64,000 bases of DNA from Biomphalaria glabrata (taxonomy: Eukaryota; Mollusca; Gastropoda; Planorbidae): contig NC_074711.1 of the NCBI RefSeq assembly GCF_947242115.1, positions 43,462,463 to 43,526,462 of the forward strand. Direction: 5' to 3'. The notes beneath the pieces were generated by a model that saw only the letters and a list, made by a program, of their open reading frames with translations, was not told the DNA's origin and made no database searches. Of the stretch, positions 1 through 12,374 are shown piece after piece (the first letter of the stretch is position 1; each line of letters starts with the position of its first letter). A program made the position numbers and the translations under genes.

Positions 1-1528
1 GCACAAGCTGTAAGATGAGAGACTGTGTCAAGAGCTTCAACTGACCAGTATCTTGGAGGAAACTGGAGGAAACTGAAATACTCACAGAATTTTAATACCA
101 CTGACTGTTACTTTTGTGATATTGTTCTGTTTCTATTTTTGCTAATTTAATAGGCTATTTTACTAAAATCACTTTTTTTTTCAAGCAGATGGCATTTTTG
201 TCATCAAAATAAAGGGCCAAGATTTAACAAATGTACACCTTTTTTTTTAATAAAAAAAATAAATTGTATTCTATGTAGTAACACATTTTTTCCCTGTTGA
301 TATGAAGATGATTTTAATTATAACTCCACTCTCATTCTCAAATGTCTTCTTTAACTCTGCAGTGTTCAACAGTGTACAAATAATAGACAGATAACCAATA
401 TCAACAATCTTAAACATTTGAACTATTTGTTTGTCTGCATTGACACTTTTGGTAACCGGTAGACATTGTTAATGCTTTCACAATATGATATGTTACATTT
501 TTGGGGGGTTAGTAATTTAGAATTGTTTTCCATTAAAGTAACTAGGTTTCTTGTGTATTTCAAATTAGTTTTGCTTAAAAATAGTGAAATTAATTGAAAC
601 ATTTTTTTTAAGCATTTGTTTATGGATATCTCTGCAATAGAGTTTTAAAATATCAGTAAAATGTTATAAATTAATGAAATGAAATTCACAGGTCTAAACT
701 TAAAAATATTTAAAGCAAAAAAAACAAACAACACAATATCAAACAGAACCCTGAATACAAAAACTTAAACGAAAAAAATTAAACAGCAGACATAGGTCTG
801 TGAACCTATTGACACCTGCTTATCTAGAATAAATTTATTTCTTGAAAACATTCTGGTCTAAAATATAAATAATGTTTTTACTTGGTAGATATTGTTTTAA
901 ATTATCTTAGAATTCATTAATATTTAATACTGACTGAATTCCATACAAGCCTTTTCATATGCAATACTCTAAAAAGATAATTTGATGAAAATAGTGGAAA
1001 AAAAAATATTATGAAAACACTGTGTTTTTCTTTATGTGCAATATGTCTTGATCCAGGGTCAACTATTTGTTGATTAACAAATTTTGGTTGTAATGTATCT
1101 GTAAATGTTTATGATGTGTACTAGATATAGAGTCAAGAGCTAGTCAAGCCCAGACAAAGTTGACAAAACATTCATGTTCATTAAAATGAAAACATTGTTA
1201 GACAGAGTTGTTGTTTTCAAACATTTATTTTGTTCATCTGAATTTGTGATTTATTTTTGTTGACTTGCATTTGGACAAGATTTCAAAGTCTGCAATGTTT
1301 TTTTTCCTTGTTTGTAAACTGTCTGATGATGGCCCATCACAGGACTGACAAACTAGAGATAAACAAACTGATTTAAAAAAAACAACTAATCTTAGGATGG
1401 CTAGGAGGCGTTTTTTGTGAACCTATGGGTTTGGGCTTGAGAGATTGTGACATAAAATCTTTTTATAGTAAACGTTTTTCACTGCACTGTACTATACTAT
1501 TGTATATATATATATAGTATACATCCCC
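1..1528. other. AT-rich non-coding DNA
   Basis: No open frame of note, RNA gene or recognisable repeat is seen. There are short A and T runs and a short (TA)n tract near 1503-1520. Probably intergenic or intronic. Confidence 0.6.
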
Positions 1529-2335
1529 CACTCCCCGATGGCTGCCTGGTCATATGGTTATGGGATGATCGTCTAGGGCAGTGATGCCAAACCTAATTCG
1601 ACCTGTGGGCCATTTTAATTTCCGACACTCGTGTCGCGGGCCACATGGCCGAAAATGTATTAAAAAAAACGAAATAAAAAAGACCTGAAAAAATTTTATT
1701 AGAAACTTTTGGATCTAGTAGGACTGCTTACATTAATTAATGGGATATTAGAATTTATCTTTTTTTTTTTAAACGTCAGAAAGCTGCTTCATTTCTCTAA
1801 TTGAAATATGAGCAACATTGTAGCTAGCTTTACTTACTATTAAATTTTTGTCTCTTTTAGGTAAATATTCCTATCGATCCTCCTATCTATAAACCTAGTT
1901 TTAACAATATTTTATTCGCTGTTCAAACCAAAATGCCGCCATATTTTGGTTTATAATGCCGTTTATATGTTGTTTTCTAAACAGTCCAATTTCTTGTTTA
2001 TAAAATAAAACAAACTCGTTGGCTTATTATCATGTTCCACAATCAAGTAAAGATCCGTTCACTTTTCCTGGTAGATTCTAAATTCAGAGTCCACTTGTAG
2101 TTTCTTCAGCTCTCCCATCTCCCAGTACGTAAACGTTCAAATATTTAATGGCATGGTACCAATTAATCAGAGAAAATGTTAGGGCCCTAACGTAGGTAAG
2201 ATACATTCCCACTTTGTGCTGATGTTTCGGCGGGCCGGATGTGGCCCGCGGGCCGTATTTTGGGCATCACTGGTCTAGGGTTTGAACCCTGCGGGCTGAA
2301 ATCCTCTGCTACACATGTTATTAATAAATATCATA
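1529..2335 (+). repeat. tRNA-derived SINE, split by a hAT-like insertion
   Basis: The left part (1529-1578) reads GATGGCTGCCTGGTCATATG, an A-box-like start. The right part (2273 on) continues through GGTTTGAACCC, which matches the RNA polymerase III B box. The two parts are separated by the 694-bp element at 1579-2272, whose 8-bp target duplication GTCTAGGG is the SINE sequence just before the B box. It resembles the copies at 5095, 12375, 29642 and 60035 in layout but has a different 3' body. Confidence 0.65.
1579..2272. mobile_element. Non-autonomous hAT-like transposon (694 bp)
   Basis: It begins CAGTGATGCCAAACC and ends GGGCATCACTG, so the ends are inverted copies (CAGTGATGCC) followed by related GGGCC-rich sub-terminal sequence. 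It is flanked on both sides by the identical 8-bp GTCTAGGG (1571-1578 and 2273-2280), the target length expected for hAT elements. The interior is AT-rich with no transposase frame. It sits inside a SINE just before its B box. Confidence 0.85.
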
Positions 2336-2814
2336 AATCCCAAATCTAATAGACAAAAATAACTATTATTCTTTACATTAAAAAATAAGTTTAAACACAA
2401 GCACACACACAAAACGTAAATATGTCTCATTCTCTGTAAGGGCAAAATGCACATATATTAGGATATAATGTAACTGAAACATTTTTCACCAAAACGGCTT
2501 AACACAAAACGACCATCACCCCGAAACTACCAGCTTTGTCATAGGATGAAACTTTAAATTAAAAACCACATTGTGTTGTGAAAGATTATCTTTACTTTTA
2601 AATGATTACAAAAAGAAAAAAAAATGCTTTTATGCTTTTTACTGATGAACCAAAACTATGTCTTTGTCATTACAATCTTTCTTAGTAAGCACTTAGCAAG
2701 ACAAAACATATTGAAGCAAAGATCATTTTTTCTAAGTGTTTAATTTTAGGTCAAACATGTACATGACATCATGCAATGATACCAAAGCAAATCTTTTTTG
2801 TCCTAATGTCCTAA
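2336..2814. other. AT-rich non-coding DNA
   Basis: No gene or named repeat recognised. Confidence 0.5.
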
Positions 2815-2965
2815 TCCTATCATCTGTCCCTTGATTTTCGTCCATAGTGGTGATGTGAGTGCTGTGACCAAATCCCTCCACGTTTCCCGGTCAGCAGCTG
2901 TTGTTAACTGTTGGAGAGACTCGCCCAGAACCGAGATGTCTGAAGGAAGCTGGTTGGTGGCCTAT
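2815..2965 (-). mobile_element. LINE 3' end (reverse transcriptase C-terminus), fragment
   Basis: On the minus strand a short frame reads TTAADRETWRDLVTAL and ends near the sequence for KIKGQM. This matches the extreme C-terminus of a non-LTR retrotransposon ORF2. The same family, in longer form, lies at 46890-47062 and 54895-55095 (AADREKW or AADRDKC in the same position). Only about 150 bp remain, consistent with a severely 5'-truncated copy. Family-level naming is not possible by eye. Confidence 0.65.
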
Positions 2966-3110
2966 GCCCCAGAAGGGACCACAGGCAGAGATGAGATGAA
3001 AACATTATTCAAAAGTTTCTTGAAGATGAGATATTTTTGAGCGTTTAACCATCGTTCTGTTGATGTCTTATGCTGAACAAAACAAGCCTACTACAAGAGG
3101 TCTCACTTAA

Positions 3111-3250
3111 CATGAAGATAATATTACGATAAATACGCCTAATAACATGAAGATAATATTACGATAAATACGCCTAATAACATGAAGATAATATTACGAT
3201 AAATACGCCTAATAACATGAAGAGAATATTACGATAAATACACCTAATAA
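3111..3250. repeat. 35-bp tandem repeat, 4 copies
   Basis: Units starting CATGAAGATAATATTACG recur at 3111, 3146, 3181 and 3216, an exact 35-bp spacing, with one or two changes in the last copy. It lies between two LINE fragments. Confidence 0.9.
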
Positions 3251-3261
3251 AGATATACTTA

Positions 3262-3625
3262 CGCCTCGATGTCAGTCACACTTCAGGATTGTCCCCATGT
3301 CTTTACCATCTGCTTCCAAATCGCGGCGCCATGTATTCCGGGGCCGTCCCCTCTTCCTCTTTCCTTGGGGGTTCCAGGTTAGGGCTTGCCTTGTTATGTT
3401 GGATGCAGGCTTGCGAAGGGTGTGACCTTTCCATCTCCAGCATCTCTGAAGGATATCTACTTCAATGGGCTTCTGCTTTGTTCTTTGCCACAGTTCCTCA
3501 TTCGAGATCTTGTCTGGCCAGCGAATCATAAGAATCTTCCTCAGGGGAGGTATTGATGAATACCTGGATTTTTTTCATGGTGGTGATGGTAGTTCTCCAG
3601 GTCTTAGCTCCAAATAGTAGTTTTG
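3262..3625 (-). mobile_element. LINE reverse transcriptase C-terminal fragment
   Basis: The minus-strand frame 3529-3272 reads [20 protein letters not shown] and then [20 protein letters not shown] with [13 protein letters not shown], the signature C-terminus of a LINE ORF2 common in molluscs and cnidarians. Upstream, about 3545-3620, the expected preceding residues KTWRTT and KKIQVFINT appear in a different frame, so one frameshift separates them. The rest of the element is missing. It directly abuts the homopolymer-rich element that starts near 3626. Confidence 0.85.
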
Positions 3626-4852
3626 AATAATGTTTTACTTGAAAAATATTCTTATATGAATATTCCAATATGAATTTATAGGCCCTTACTACATTACAAA
3701 TACAACCAATTTGTTTCTTTAAAAGATAAGATACACAGATTTAAATTAAAGATTTGAGGATCGCCCCCCCCCCCCCCAAATGTATTCGAAAAATAATATT
3801 TAAAAAAAAAGGGCTCATTTCTAAGTGATACATTTTGTTCACTAGGCCTATTTGTAACTTCATTTTGTTACAGAACTAGAATTCAAAGCTCAAGTTCAAA
3901 ACAAAAAAATTCGGAAGAGGGAAGAGAAATTTAGTGGACCCATTAGGATTTACTCATATTAATATACTCTTAAATTTGTTGCATATTTAGGATTCCATCA
4001 TAAATTGTGAGATTGAGCAAAGGTTGGAAAAGGCGACTAGGAAAAATTATTTGGGTTCAGAACTCCAATCTCAATTGTTACTATTATACTGACAAATTTC
4101 TTATGAATTCTAAATTTTCCAAAACAAAGTCTTTATTAAAATAATTTTGATAAATTCATGTGCAATTACATACAATACAAATGAAAATGTATTGGTTTGT
4201 CCGATGGGCGCATGGCAATTGCATGTATCGCCCCTCCCACCTGGTAAAACCCTTTTTCATTTTATATTTACTAATGATAAAATTTGAGATATGAGAGTGG
4301 TGCGAAATAATATACAAATGGCTTCAAATATCAATAGGTAGCTTATATTATATATTCAACTAATTTTGTTCACAAACTATGATTTCTCCACAAAAATAGG
4401 ACCGCCCCCCTCTCAAAGGGCTAGTGTGGGGAGGGTAGTAGATGCTACCCCCCCCCCTTGCCACCGAATTGGCCAAGATACCAGTGGAAAGCGACATAAT
4501 ATAAAATAGGACCATCCCCCCCCCCCACTCAAAGGTTTTAGGTGCGAAGGGTAGTAGAAATTATTCGCACCCACCCCACCCAATCGGCCAACATGGGAAC
4601 AACATAATATAAAGATTGGTTAAAAAAAGTTTATGGTGGGGGGGGGCGGGATTGATGCCATCGACCCCTCCCCACCCCACCAAATCGGCCAACGTAGGCC
4701 TACTAGAGGGGGGCGAAATAATCTAAAAATACGTTGAAATATAAATAATTAGTATATATTTTTAACATAAGTAATAAATTTGTATACAAATTGTGTGATT
4801 TCGTCACTAAAATTCGTCCGCCCCCCTACCCCCCCCCCCGGTTCCGCCAGTG
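3626..4852 (-). mobile_element. Homopolymer-rich DNA element, truncated reverse copy
   Basis: This is the reverse complement of the element at 25201-27052. Its right edge, CCGCCAGTG at 4844-4852, is the CACTGGCGG end. It holds several about 170-bp units in which CGCCCCCC blocks and GGCCGATTNGGTGGGG alternate with AT-rich spacers containing AATTTTGTTCACAAACTATG. Its left end matches the region of the other copies near 26500-26620. No coding frame. Confidence 0.7.
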
Positions 4853-5094
4853 CACTTAATATATTTATGTAAAGCAAAATTTTCCCAAGTTCGGTGAGCC
4901 ATCATCCTTACGTTACAAACCAGATACTCAACACTTGATGAATTTTTTGTATTCATTCTGATTCAGCCATAGAAACATCTTCACCACATTCAGATTTTTA
5001 CCTTTTAGAAATAAAGTCATCATAAAAAAATGTCTGAAGTTCATTGTGAACTGTGAAAGGGTTTTGAATGCCAGCAGTGTATCTGTCAGCTGTA
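4853..5094. other. Unassigned non-coding DNA
   Basis: AT-rich; nothing recognised. Confidence 0.4.
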
Positions 5095-5228
5095 CTTGTC
5101 TTTAACGTTTCAGACGCTCCTTCAGACTTGAAGATAATTTCATCCAAATCTCTCACGGGACGACCGGGTGTGGCAGTGGGTTGGGTATGAACCCGTGACT
5201 TTCTGGATACAGCCAGGCAACCATCTTC
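5095..5228 (-). repeat. tRNA-derived SINE (family B), minus strand
   Basis: On the minus strand it reads GATGGTTGCCTGGCTGTAT (A-box side), then ACGGGTTCATACCC (B box), then the body TCTGAAGGAGCGTCTGAAAC, which corresponds to TCTGAAGGAACATCCGAAAC in the copies at 12375 and 29642. Confidence 0.65.
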
Positions 5229-6111
5229 TATAGATCATACTATCCTGGACTTTTTAATGTTCTTTTTAAAACGGTGTGATTATTTGAACAAAATTTGCAT
5301 ATTTCAACAAAAGGATTCGCTTACGAAAGACAAAATGTAGACTTTGTATGCATTTATATCATGCCACAGAATGAAGGGAAATCAGACTTTCAATAGGCCT
5401 ATCGTTTGAAGTATTTCAGAGTTCAACATGACTGACGGACTTCCTCATCCCCCCCCCCCCCCCCCAACCCTGATCTTAAGTATGGTGCTGGAAGTATTTA
5501 CAGCATTGGTGGGGGCATGGAGATGATAGATGCCGTCGCCCCCTCACCATTTGACTGGCCCTGAATTGGCCGCTTGGAATGACACTAAGGTCCATAATGG
5601 GCCCATATTGCACCGTAAAAAATGTATACTATTCTTTTATAAAGGAGGCCAAAGAAGCGTTATGATTGGCTATCGCCTTACCTTTTTTTTTTTTAAAGAT
5701 CTTCAACTGATTGTAAAGTAGCCGCTACAATACAGTCCCCGTAACAAATGCAATATCTTTGACCTAAGTCCCGTGCTTCTGGTGAGCTTCGTGGTAGTGT
5801 GAACATACACGGATGTATCTAGGACAATATCCTGATGGGGTAGTGGATACAGTAGTCTATGTTCCAGTGTTAACAATGTTGATTCACAGAAGGTGTGTCC
5901 AGTCACAAGTGCCTATATTATTAGGTTGGTCTCATGATGTCGGGATTTCCTTGCTAAGAAGTCATTCATCCTAGTAATTTTAAACAGTTGAATATGTGAG
6001 CGGTCAAAGATGGCGGTCAAAGTGCAAGAGAATCGGGAAAAACAATAGGCCTACACAGAAAGGAGAAAAAGAAAAAGCAACAAGCAAAATAGAATAAAAA
6101 TAACAAACAAA
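5229..6111. other. Unassigned non-coding DNA with poly-C tract
   Basis: It contains a run of about 16 C near 5450 and GGCCCTGAATTGGCCGC near 5560, reminiscent of the homopolymer-rich element, but too little remains to assign it. No gene seen. Confidence 0.4.
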
Positions 6112-6300
6112 CAAAGCTTATCTAAGGGGAATAACGTCGCATTTACAACTATATCTTCCAATAATGAAAATGTTATTTCCCTTATTCGATATCAAAGAAA
6201 GTAATTAATTGACTTATTGGTTAATTTTTTTGTTGATGAAAGTTTTGTTAAGGTACAATAAAAAAATTGTTTAAAGTCTCAACCATAGCTAAAACAGCAC
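6112..6300 (+). repeat. Interspersed repeat family D (AATTAATTGRYTTATTGGTTAATT type)
   Basis: It carries CTTATCTAAGGGGAATAACG, TAATTAATTGACTTATTGG and TTTTGTTAAGGTACAATAAA in order. The same order occurs at 48655-48880 and, in part, at 48395-48570 and 53900-54090. No coding capacity; class unknown (SINE or MITE). Confidence 0.65.
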
Positions 6301-7235
6301 ATAAGAAACTTCGTAAACAAAATCTGTTGATGGAATGTTACGCCCCTTTGAATAACTCACGTAATATTGTAGATTACCTCCCTCCCTATTAGACAAATTG
6401 TGTTACTAGGAAGAGGTAGGCCCATTCATAGGGGACACCATTTTGTGAGCCAAGATGGCTGATTAAAAAAGCTACTTTTTTGTTTATATTATGAAAGTGT
6501 CATTTCATTTCAAGAATCAATCAACTCATAACGACACACTGTCACACATTTGAGGGATCTGGAATTAATTTTGAAATGATTTATTTTTATATGACACACA
6601 TCAGCAATGAGTTGAATTTCAACAGGCGGTGTCAGGAGCAGCCTTTAGAATTTAGAAGAATAAAGTTTTATAATATCCAAGTGGCATTACATTTCTTGAA
6701 AAGTGTGAGAACCTTTGGTGCATATGACATATCACAGAGCTGTACAATGCACACATTTTTTTCTTAGTTTGTTCTAACAATCCGGTTTGGCAAGTAGAAG
6801 TAGTGTATACCTACCGTCTTATTTAACATAGGCCTACCTCCTTTGTCTTTGTCTCTTTTTTAAATTCAACATATAGGCTATGTGAAAATTAAACCCAGTG
6901 GCGTAGCTAGGGTCTACATGCCCAGTGCTATAGGCCTATCTCATTTTTAGTCATTGTTAAAGACTTAAAGTATCGTTATTTTTAAAAAGTCAATTTAACA
7001 AACATACTACAAACACGTGCTTTGTTGCTCGCAAAATTATTCATAATTTTATCGAAATCTATTTTTTCTATCGATTGGCAAATTAGTGAGTCGCAAATTT
7101 TTCATCGTTGATCACAATTAATTCTTGATGAACTCAAGTCTGAAAAACTTTGCTCACATCTAGCCACACTCAACATTATTGTCAGAAACATGCAAATAAA
7201 GACACTATTTTGAACTGAATAATCTAGCCAATATA
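6301..7235. other. Unassigned non-coding DNA with one hAT-like end
   Basis: A single CAGTGGCGTAGCTAGGG terminus occurs at 6896, the same end as the element at 34191. No matching second end was found nearby. Otherwise AT-rich and unrecognised. Confidence 0.4.
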
Positions 7236-7484
7236 GGGTGCGGTGGCTGAGTGGTTAAGCGTTTGGCTTCGGAACCCAGGGTTCGAATCTCGGTGATTTT
7301 GAATTTCGGGAATTTCAGGGCGCCCCTGAGTCCACCCAACTCTATTGGGTACCTGATTTTAGTTGTGGTAAGTAAAGGCCGTTGGTCGTTGTGCTGGAAA
7401 CATGACACCCTGCTCGTTAACCGTTGGTCAAAGAAATAGATGCCCTAAATTACATCTGCCCTATAGTCGTAAGATTTGAAAGGT
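7236..7484 (+). repeat. tRNA-derived SINE (family A), near full length
   Basis: It starts GGGTGCGGTGGCTGAGTGG with an A box, and has the B box GGTTCGAATCTC near 7282. The body contains GACACCCTGCTCGTTAACCG and GTCAAAGAAATAGATG. The same family lies at 21249, 38211, 45757, 59612 and 60162. It looks like a tRNA gene at the 5' end, but the long shared non-tRNA body identifies it as a SINE. Confidence 0.85.
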
Positions 7485-7540
7485 TAAACTTTTTACTTTT
7501 ATATCTAGTCGTAATTTTTTTTTTCATAAGACTCAAGTTC

Positions 7541-7723
7541 TCAAGCAGGTCTTTCTTTTAGAAGGTCAAAGGCTTCCGAAGAAACTGTGACAAACCACTG
7601 ATGCTTCTTTCGCTCCAGACAAAATTCGTTTTTGTCAATGTCGCTATGAGCATTATCGAGATTGATCTCGATCTGAGGATTTAATACTTGGGATGGGGAC
7701 AAAAATTCATGTTTACCTACCAC
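7541..7723 (-). other. Possible terminal exon or retrocopy fragment
   Basis: A minus-strand frame of about 60 codons ends ...FDLLKERPA and has normal amino-acid composition, with acidic and basic residues mixed, unlike the low-complexity frames nearby. A pyrimidine-rich stretch ending CCCATCCCAAG could be a 3' splice site inside it. An A run of about 10 follows the stop after about 20 bp, which could suggest a retrocopy. No family recognised. Confidence 0.15.
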
Positions 7724-7822
7724 ATTATGATATTGCTCATATCGGGGGAATGAACTATTCTATCCAAGGAAGATAAAAATTTCCATCCGTAGCTTTTTTG
7801 TGTGTTTATACAGAATCTTCAT

Positions 7823-7893
7823 CCTTTTTGCCTGACACCCTTTTTGCCTGACATCCTTTTTGCCTGACATCCTTTTTGCCTGACATCCTTTTC
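7823..7893. repeat. 16-bp tandem repeat, about 4.4 copies
   Basis: CCTTTTTGCCTGACAT is repeated head to tail with only one change. Confidence 0.9.
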
Positions 7894-9963
7894 TTGTGGC
7901 CAATATGTCTTTAAGGTCCTGCACTAATCAACAGATCTGAGCACAGTGGCTTCAGCGATGTCGACTCGACTAAAGAATGTATTTAATGTTTTCGTATGAA
8001 TGCGCAGTCTCTAATTGACAATCTATTGTTTTTAAGGTAGTGTGATGTTGCTTGTTCAGGCTGTCTTGAGGTCAACTATAGATGACTGTTGAATTTCAAC
8101 CAATTACTCTGCAAGCGTTTGAGTTTTATTGTTCGGGTGTATTCAGTGTAGTTGATCAACAATCCAGACAAAACAAGACATCTATTTTAACAAGTAAAGA
8201 GATGTAGTCAACGCTGATGAACAACTTCACATATATTTATTCTAAGAAAAGGCCACAGTAAAAGTCTCTGTCAACTAAACACGTCGTTACCCTAGAGGAT
8301 TATATCGCTAACTGATTTTCCGGTCTCTAACCCAATATATCCCAAACGTCACTAGTCCCGTTCTATGGTGCGTCGCTAAATAACTAAACTATAAATAAGG
8401 TGTCTAACAGATTCCTCTTAATACAGGGACTCAAAAAACTAATGTAGGTGAGAAAATTAAGACTACATAGCAACTAACAATCTGCATGCTACAGATTTAG
8501 TAGAAGGGTTTTCCTCTCTACTATTCAATGTCTCTAGAGTTTCCATGATTTATGACAATTAATACGTAACCATCGTGGTGGCTTTTCCTTTGATGCTCCA
8601 GTGGGTTTCAATCAAGCGGTTAAGGTTAGTTCCGGTTATTTTGGTGAGGACGTCCTAGCGGTGTGTTGAAGTTGAGAACAAGTTGTGACTTCCTGCCAAA
8701 CTCAGAGAATGGTTCGAGCAGACAATTAATTAAGATGATGTCCATTATAGAATGTGTAGCCCATTATCTATGACAACGTAACCTTAACATTTGGGAAGAT
8801 TGATCCTGTTTTGAGATGCCCGGTGTTCTGTCAAAATAATAGAGAAATATTTGGCTCGTTATCACCCAATATTACAATAAATGTATTTTGCATTTGTGGG
8901 GACATGTATGTACGTATTTTGTCTGGAACTGGCTTGGTTCGGAGCACATGTTCTCTCAGGAGTGGATCGTACTAGGATAGTCATTTCAAAAACTCATAGA
9001 AATTACCTAGAATTTGTCTTTGCGATTCTTCTTCAACTTGTTCGCGATGCCTATTGAGTTCCAGATTCTACTTTGAAAGAAAAGCAATGATATCCAAGAT
9101 TCTTTTCAGGTAGCACTGTCAGATTTGGACCCTTTGGACCTACCGTTAGCCATTTGAATCAGAGTTGGCAAGTTCTCAGTCTGAGCGAGCACTATGCGCT
9201 CCAAACGGACTTTTCAGCCTTGAGAAATGCCCATAATATTGTTTACAATAAAGTATTACAATTAAATAGTTTGTAATGAAAAAAAAAGAAGATAATTTGA
9301 ATATAAAATATTGATATAACTCTCACTGCTCAGTGGTCATTAAAATGTACAAGAAGCACTGAATATGTTTTTGAATGACTGAACCTAAAAAGAATCATAG
9401 TAAACTACGTCAATTATCTAGATATAAAGTCTAGAGGTAGGCCTAGATTTATAAGCTCTAGAAGATCTAGACGATTCTTTCATTATTAGAAGATGGATCT
9501 GGACCCTGGGGGGGGGGGGGGATTAAATGTGAACATTTTTTAGCATCCCTTCTACCAAGTTTAAAATACAATACTCTTAAAAACAAAGTTTTTGGGAAAA
9601 AATGGTTTTGGAACTCAGAGGAGTCAAGACCTTTTACCTACCTAACCCAACCCAGGTCTACGGCGCTACGCTCCTGAACACATGGGATTCGTATTCTTTA
9701 AGAAACACTAAAAGGTTACTGGGCTAGTTCCGGTAATAAGAGATGTGCGCATTACTTGAAGTGAACAAGAGTGAGATGATATCAATACCAGTGACTCAAG
9801 CGTGTCATAATGGGGTCGTCCAAGCATAGCCATGTCAAATTCATATATTGTGTAATACTGAAGATAAATATCTAGATCCAGTAAGATTGAAATGTTATGT
9901 AGGTCAACAAATGGTTAAAAAAAACAGGAGAAAGTTGATCTCGAAATCTTTTCAACAGGACTG
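7894..9963. other. Unassigned non-coding DNA
   Basis: About 2 kb with no convincing exon, RNA gene or named repeat. A run of 12 G lies near 9510. Confidence 0.5.
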
Positions 9964-12286
9964 CAAGCATTTGTCAGTTCACCTGTTGTATGTCAAGCAT
10001 TTGTCAGTTCACCTGTTGTATGTCAAGCATTTGTCAGTTCACCTGTTGTATGTCAAGCATTTGTCAGTTCACCTGTTGTATGTCAAGCATTTGTCAGTTC
10101 ACCTGTTGTATGTCAAGCATTTGTCAGTTCACCTGTTGTATGTCAAGCATTTGTCAGTTCACCTGTTGTATGTCAAGCATTTGTCAGTTCACCTGTTGTA
10201 TGTCAAGCATTTGTCAGTTCACCTGTTGTATGTCAAGCATTTGTCAGTTCACCTGTTGTATGTCAAGCATTTGTCAGTTCACCTGTTGTATGTCAAGCAT
10301 TTGTCAGTTCACCTGTTGTATGTCAAGCATTTGTCAGTTCACCTGTTGTATGTCAAGCATTTGTCAGTTCACCTGTTTTATGTCAAGCATTTGTCAGTTC
10401 ACCTGTTTTATGTCAAGCATTTGTCAGTTCACCTGTTTTATGTCAAGCATTTGTCAGTTAACCTGTTGTATGTCAAGCATTTGTCAGTTCACCTGTTGTA
10501 TGTCAAGCATTTGTCAGTTCACCTGTTTTATGTCAAGCATTTGTCAGTTAACCTGTTGTATGTCAAGCATTTGTCAGTTCACCTGTTGTATGTCAAGCAT
10601 TTGTCAGTTCACCTGTTGTATGTCAAGCATTTGTTAGTTCACCTGTTGTATGTCAAGCATTTGTCAGTTCACCTGTTGTATGTCAAGCATTTGTCAGTTC
10701 ACCTGTTGTATGTCAAGCATTTGTCAGTTCACCTGTTGTATGTCAAGCATTTGTTAGTTCACCTGTTGTATGTCAAGCATTTGTCAGTTCACCTGTTGTA
10801 TGTCAAGCATTTGTTAGTTCACCTGTTGTATGTCAAGCATTTGTCAGTTCACCTGTTGTATGTCAAGCATTTGTCAGTTCACCTGTTGTATGTCAAGCAT
10901 TTGTCAGTTCACCTGTTGTATGTCAAGCATTTGTTAGTTCACCTGTTGTATGTCAAGCATTTGTCAGTTCACCTGTTGTATGTCAAGCATTTGTCAGTTC
11001 ACCTGTTGTATGTCAAGCATTTGTTAGTTCACCTGTTGTATGTCAAGCATTTGTCAGTTCACCTGTTGTATGTCAAGCATTTGTCAGTTCACCTGTTGTA
11101 TGTCAAGCATTTGTCAGTTCACCTGTTGTATGTCAAGCATTTGTTAGTTCACCTGTTGTATGTCAAGCATTTGTCAGTTCACCTGTTGTATGTCAAGCAT
11201 TTCTCAGTTCACCTGTTGTATGTCAAGCATTTGTCAGTTCACCTGTTGTATGTCAAGCATTTGTCAGTTCACCTGTTGTATGTCAAGCATTTGTCAGTTC
11301 ACCTGTTGTATGTCAATCATTTGTCAGTTCACCTGTTGTATGTCAAGCATTTGTCAGTTCACCTGTTGTATGTCAAGCATTTGTCAGTTCACCTGTTGTA
11401 TGTCAAGCATTTGTTAGTTCACCTGTTGTATGTCAAGCATTTGTCAGTTCACCTGTTGTATGTCAAGCATTTGTCAGTTCACCTGTTGTATGTCGAGCAT
11501 TTGTCAGTTCACCTGTTGTATGTCAAGCATTTGTCAGTTCACCTGTTGTATGTCAAGCATTTGTCAGTTCACCTGTTGTATGTCAAGCATTTGTCAGTTC
11601 ACCTGTTGTATGTCAAGCATTTGTTAGTTCACCTGTTGTATGTCAAGCATTTGTCAGTTCACCTGTTGTATGTCAAGCATTTGTCAGTTCACCTGTTGTA
11701 TGTCAAGCATTTGTCAGTTCACCTGTTGTATGTCAAGCATTTGTCAGTTCACCTGTTGTATGTCAAGCATTTGTCAGTTCACCTGTTGTATGTCAAGCAT
11801 TTGTCAGTTCACCTGTTGTATGTCAAGCATTTGTCAGTTCACCTGTTGTATGTCAAGCATTTGTCAGTTCACCTGTTGTATGTCAAGCATTTGTCAGTTC
11901 ACCTGTTGTATGTCAAGCATTTGTCAGTTCACCTGTTGTATGTCAAGCATTTGTCAGTTCACCTGTTGTATGTCAAGCATTTGTCAGTTCACCTGTTGTA
12001 TGTCAAGCATTTGTCAGTTCACCTGTTGTATGTCAAGCATTTGTCAGTTCACCTGTTGTATGTCAAGCATTTGTCAGTTCACCTGTTGTATGTCAAGCAT
12101 TTGTCAGTTCACCTGTTGTATGTCAAGCATTTGTCAGTTCACCTTTTGTATGTCAAGCATTTGTCAGTTCACCTGTTGTATGTCAAGCATTTGTCAGTTC
12201 ACCTGTTGTATGTCAAGCATTTGTTAGTTAACCTGTTGTATGTCAAGCATTTGTTAGTTAACTTATTATATGTGAAGTATTTGACA
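9964..12286. repeat. 30-bp minisatellite, about 77 copies
   Basis: The unit begins AAGCATTTGTCAGTTCAC and is 30 bp. Copies are almost identical, with a few recurring variants (GTTAG for GTCAG, TTTTA for TTGTA, GTTAA for GTTCA). The last two or three units decay into unique sequence near 12286. Because 30 is a multiple of three and the unit has no stop in two plus-strand frames, long open frames of HLSVHLLYVK and SSICQFTCCM repeats run through it. No start context, introns or non-repeat coding sequence support a gene. Confidence 0.97.
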
Positions 12287-12374
12287 GCTAGCCACTCATG
12301 AGATGTTTGTCAGTGAACCTGTTGTATCACTTGTGTGTCAAGCATTAACTAACCAGCACGGCTGCATGAACGTG

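Noticed and set aside
7236-7300. tRNA gene
   Set aside because: A and B boxes are present, but the same long non-tRNA body follows in other copies (21249, 38211, 45757), so it is a SINE.
9848-12301. 817-codon plus-strand open frame
   Set aside because: It is a 30-bp repeat read in a stop-free frame; there is no domain, splice structure or start context, and a second frame is almost as open.
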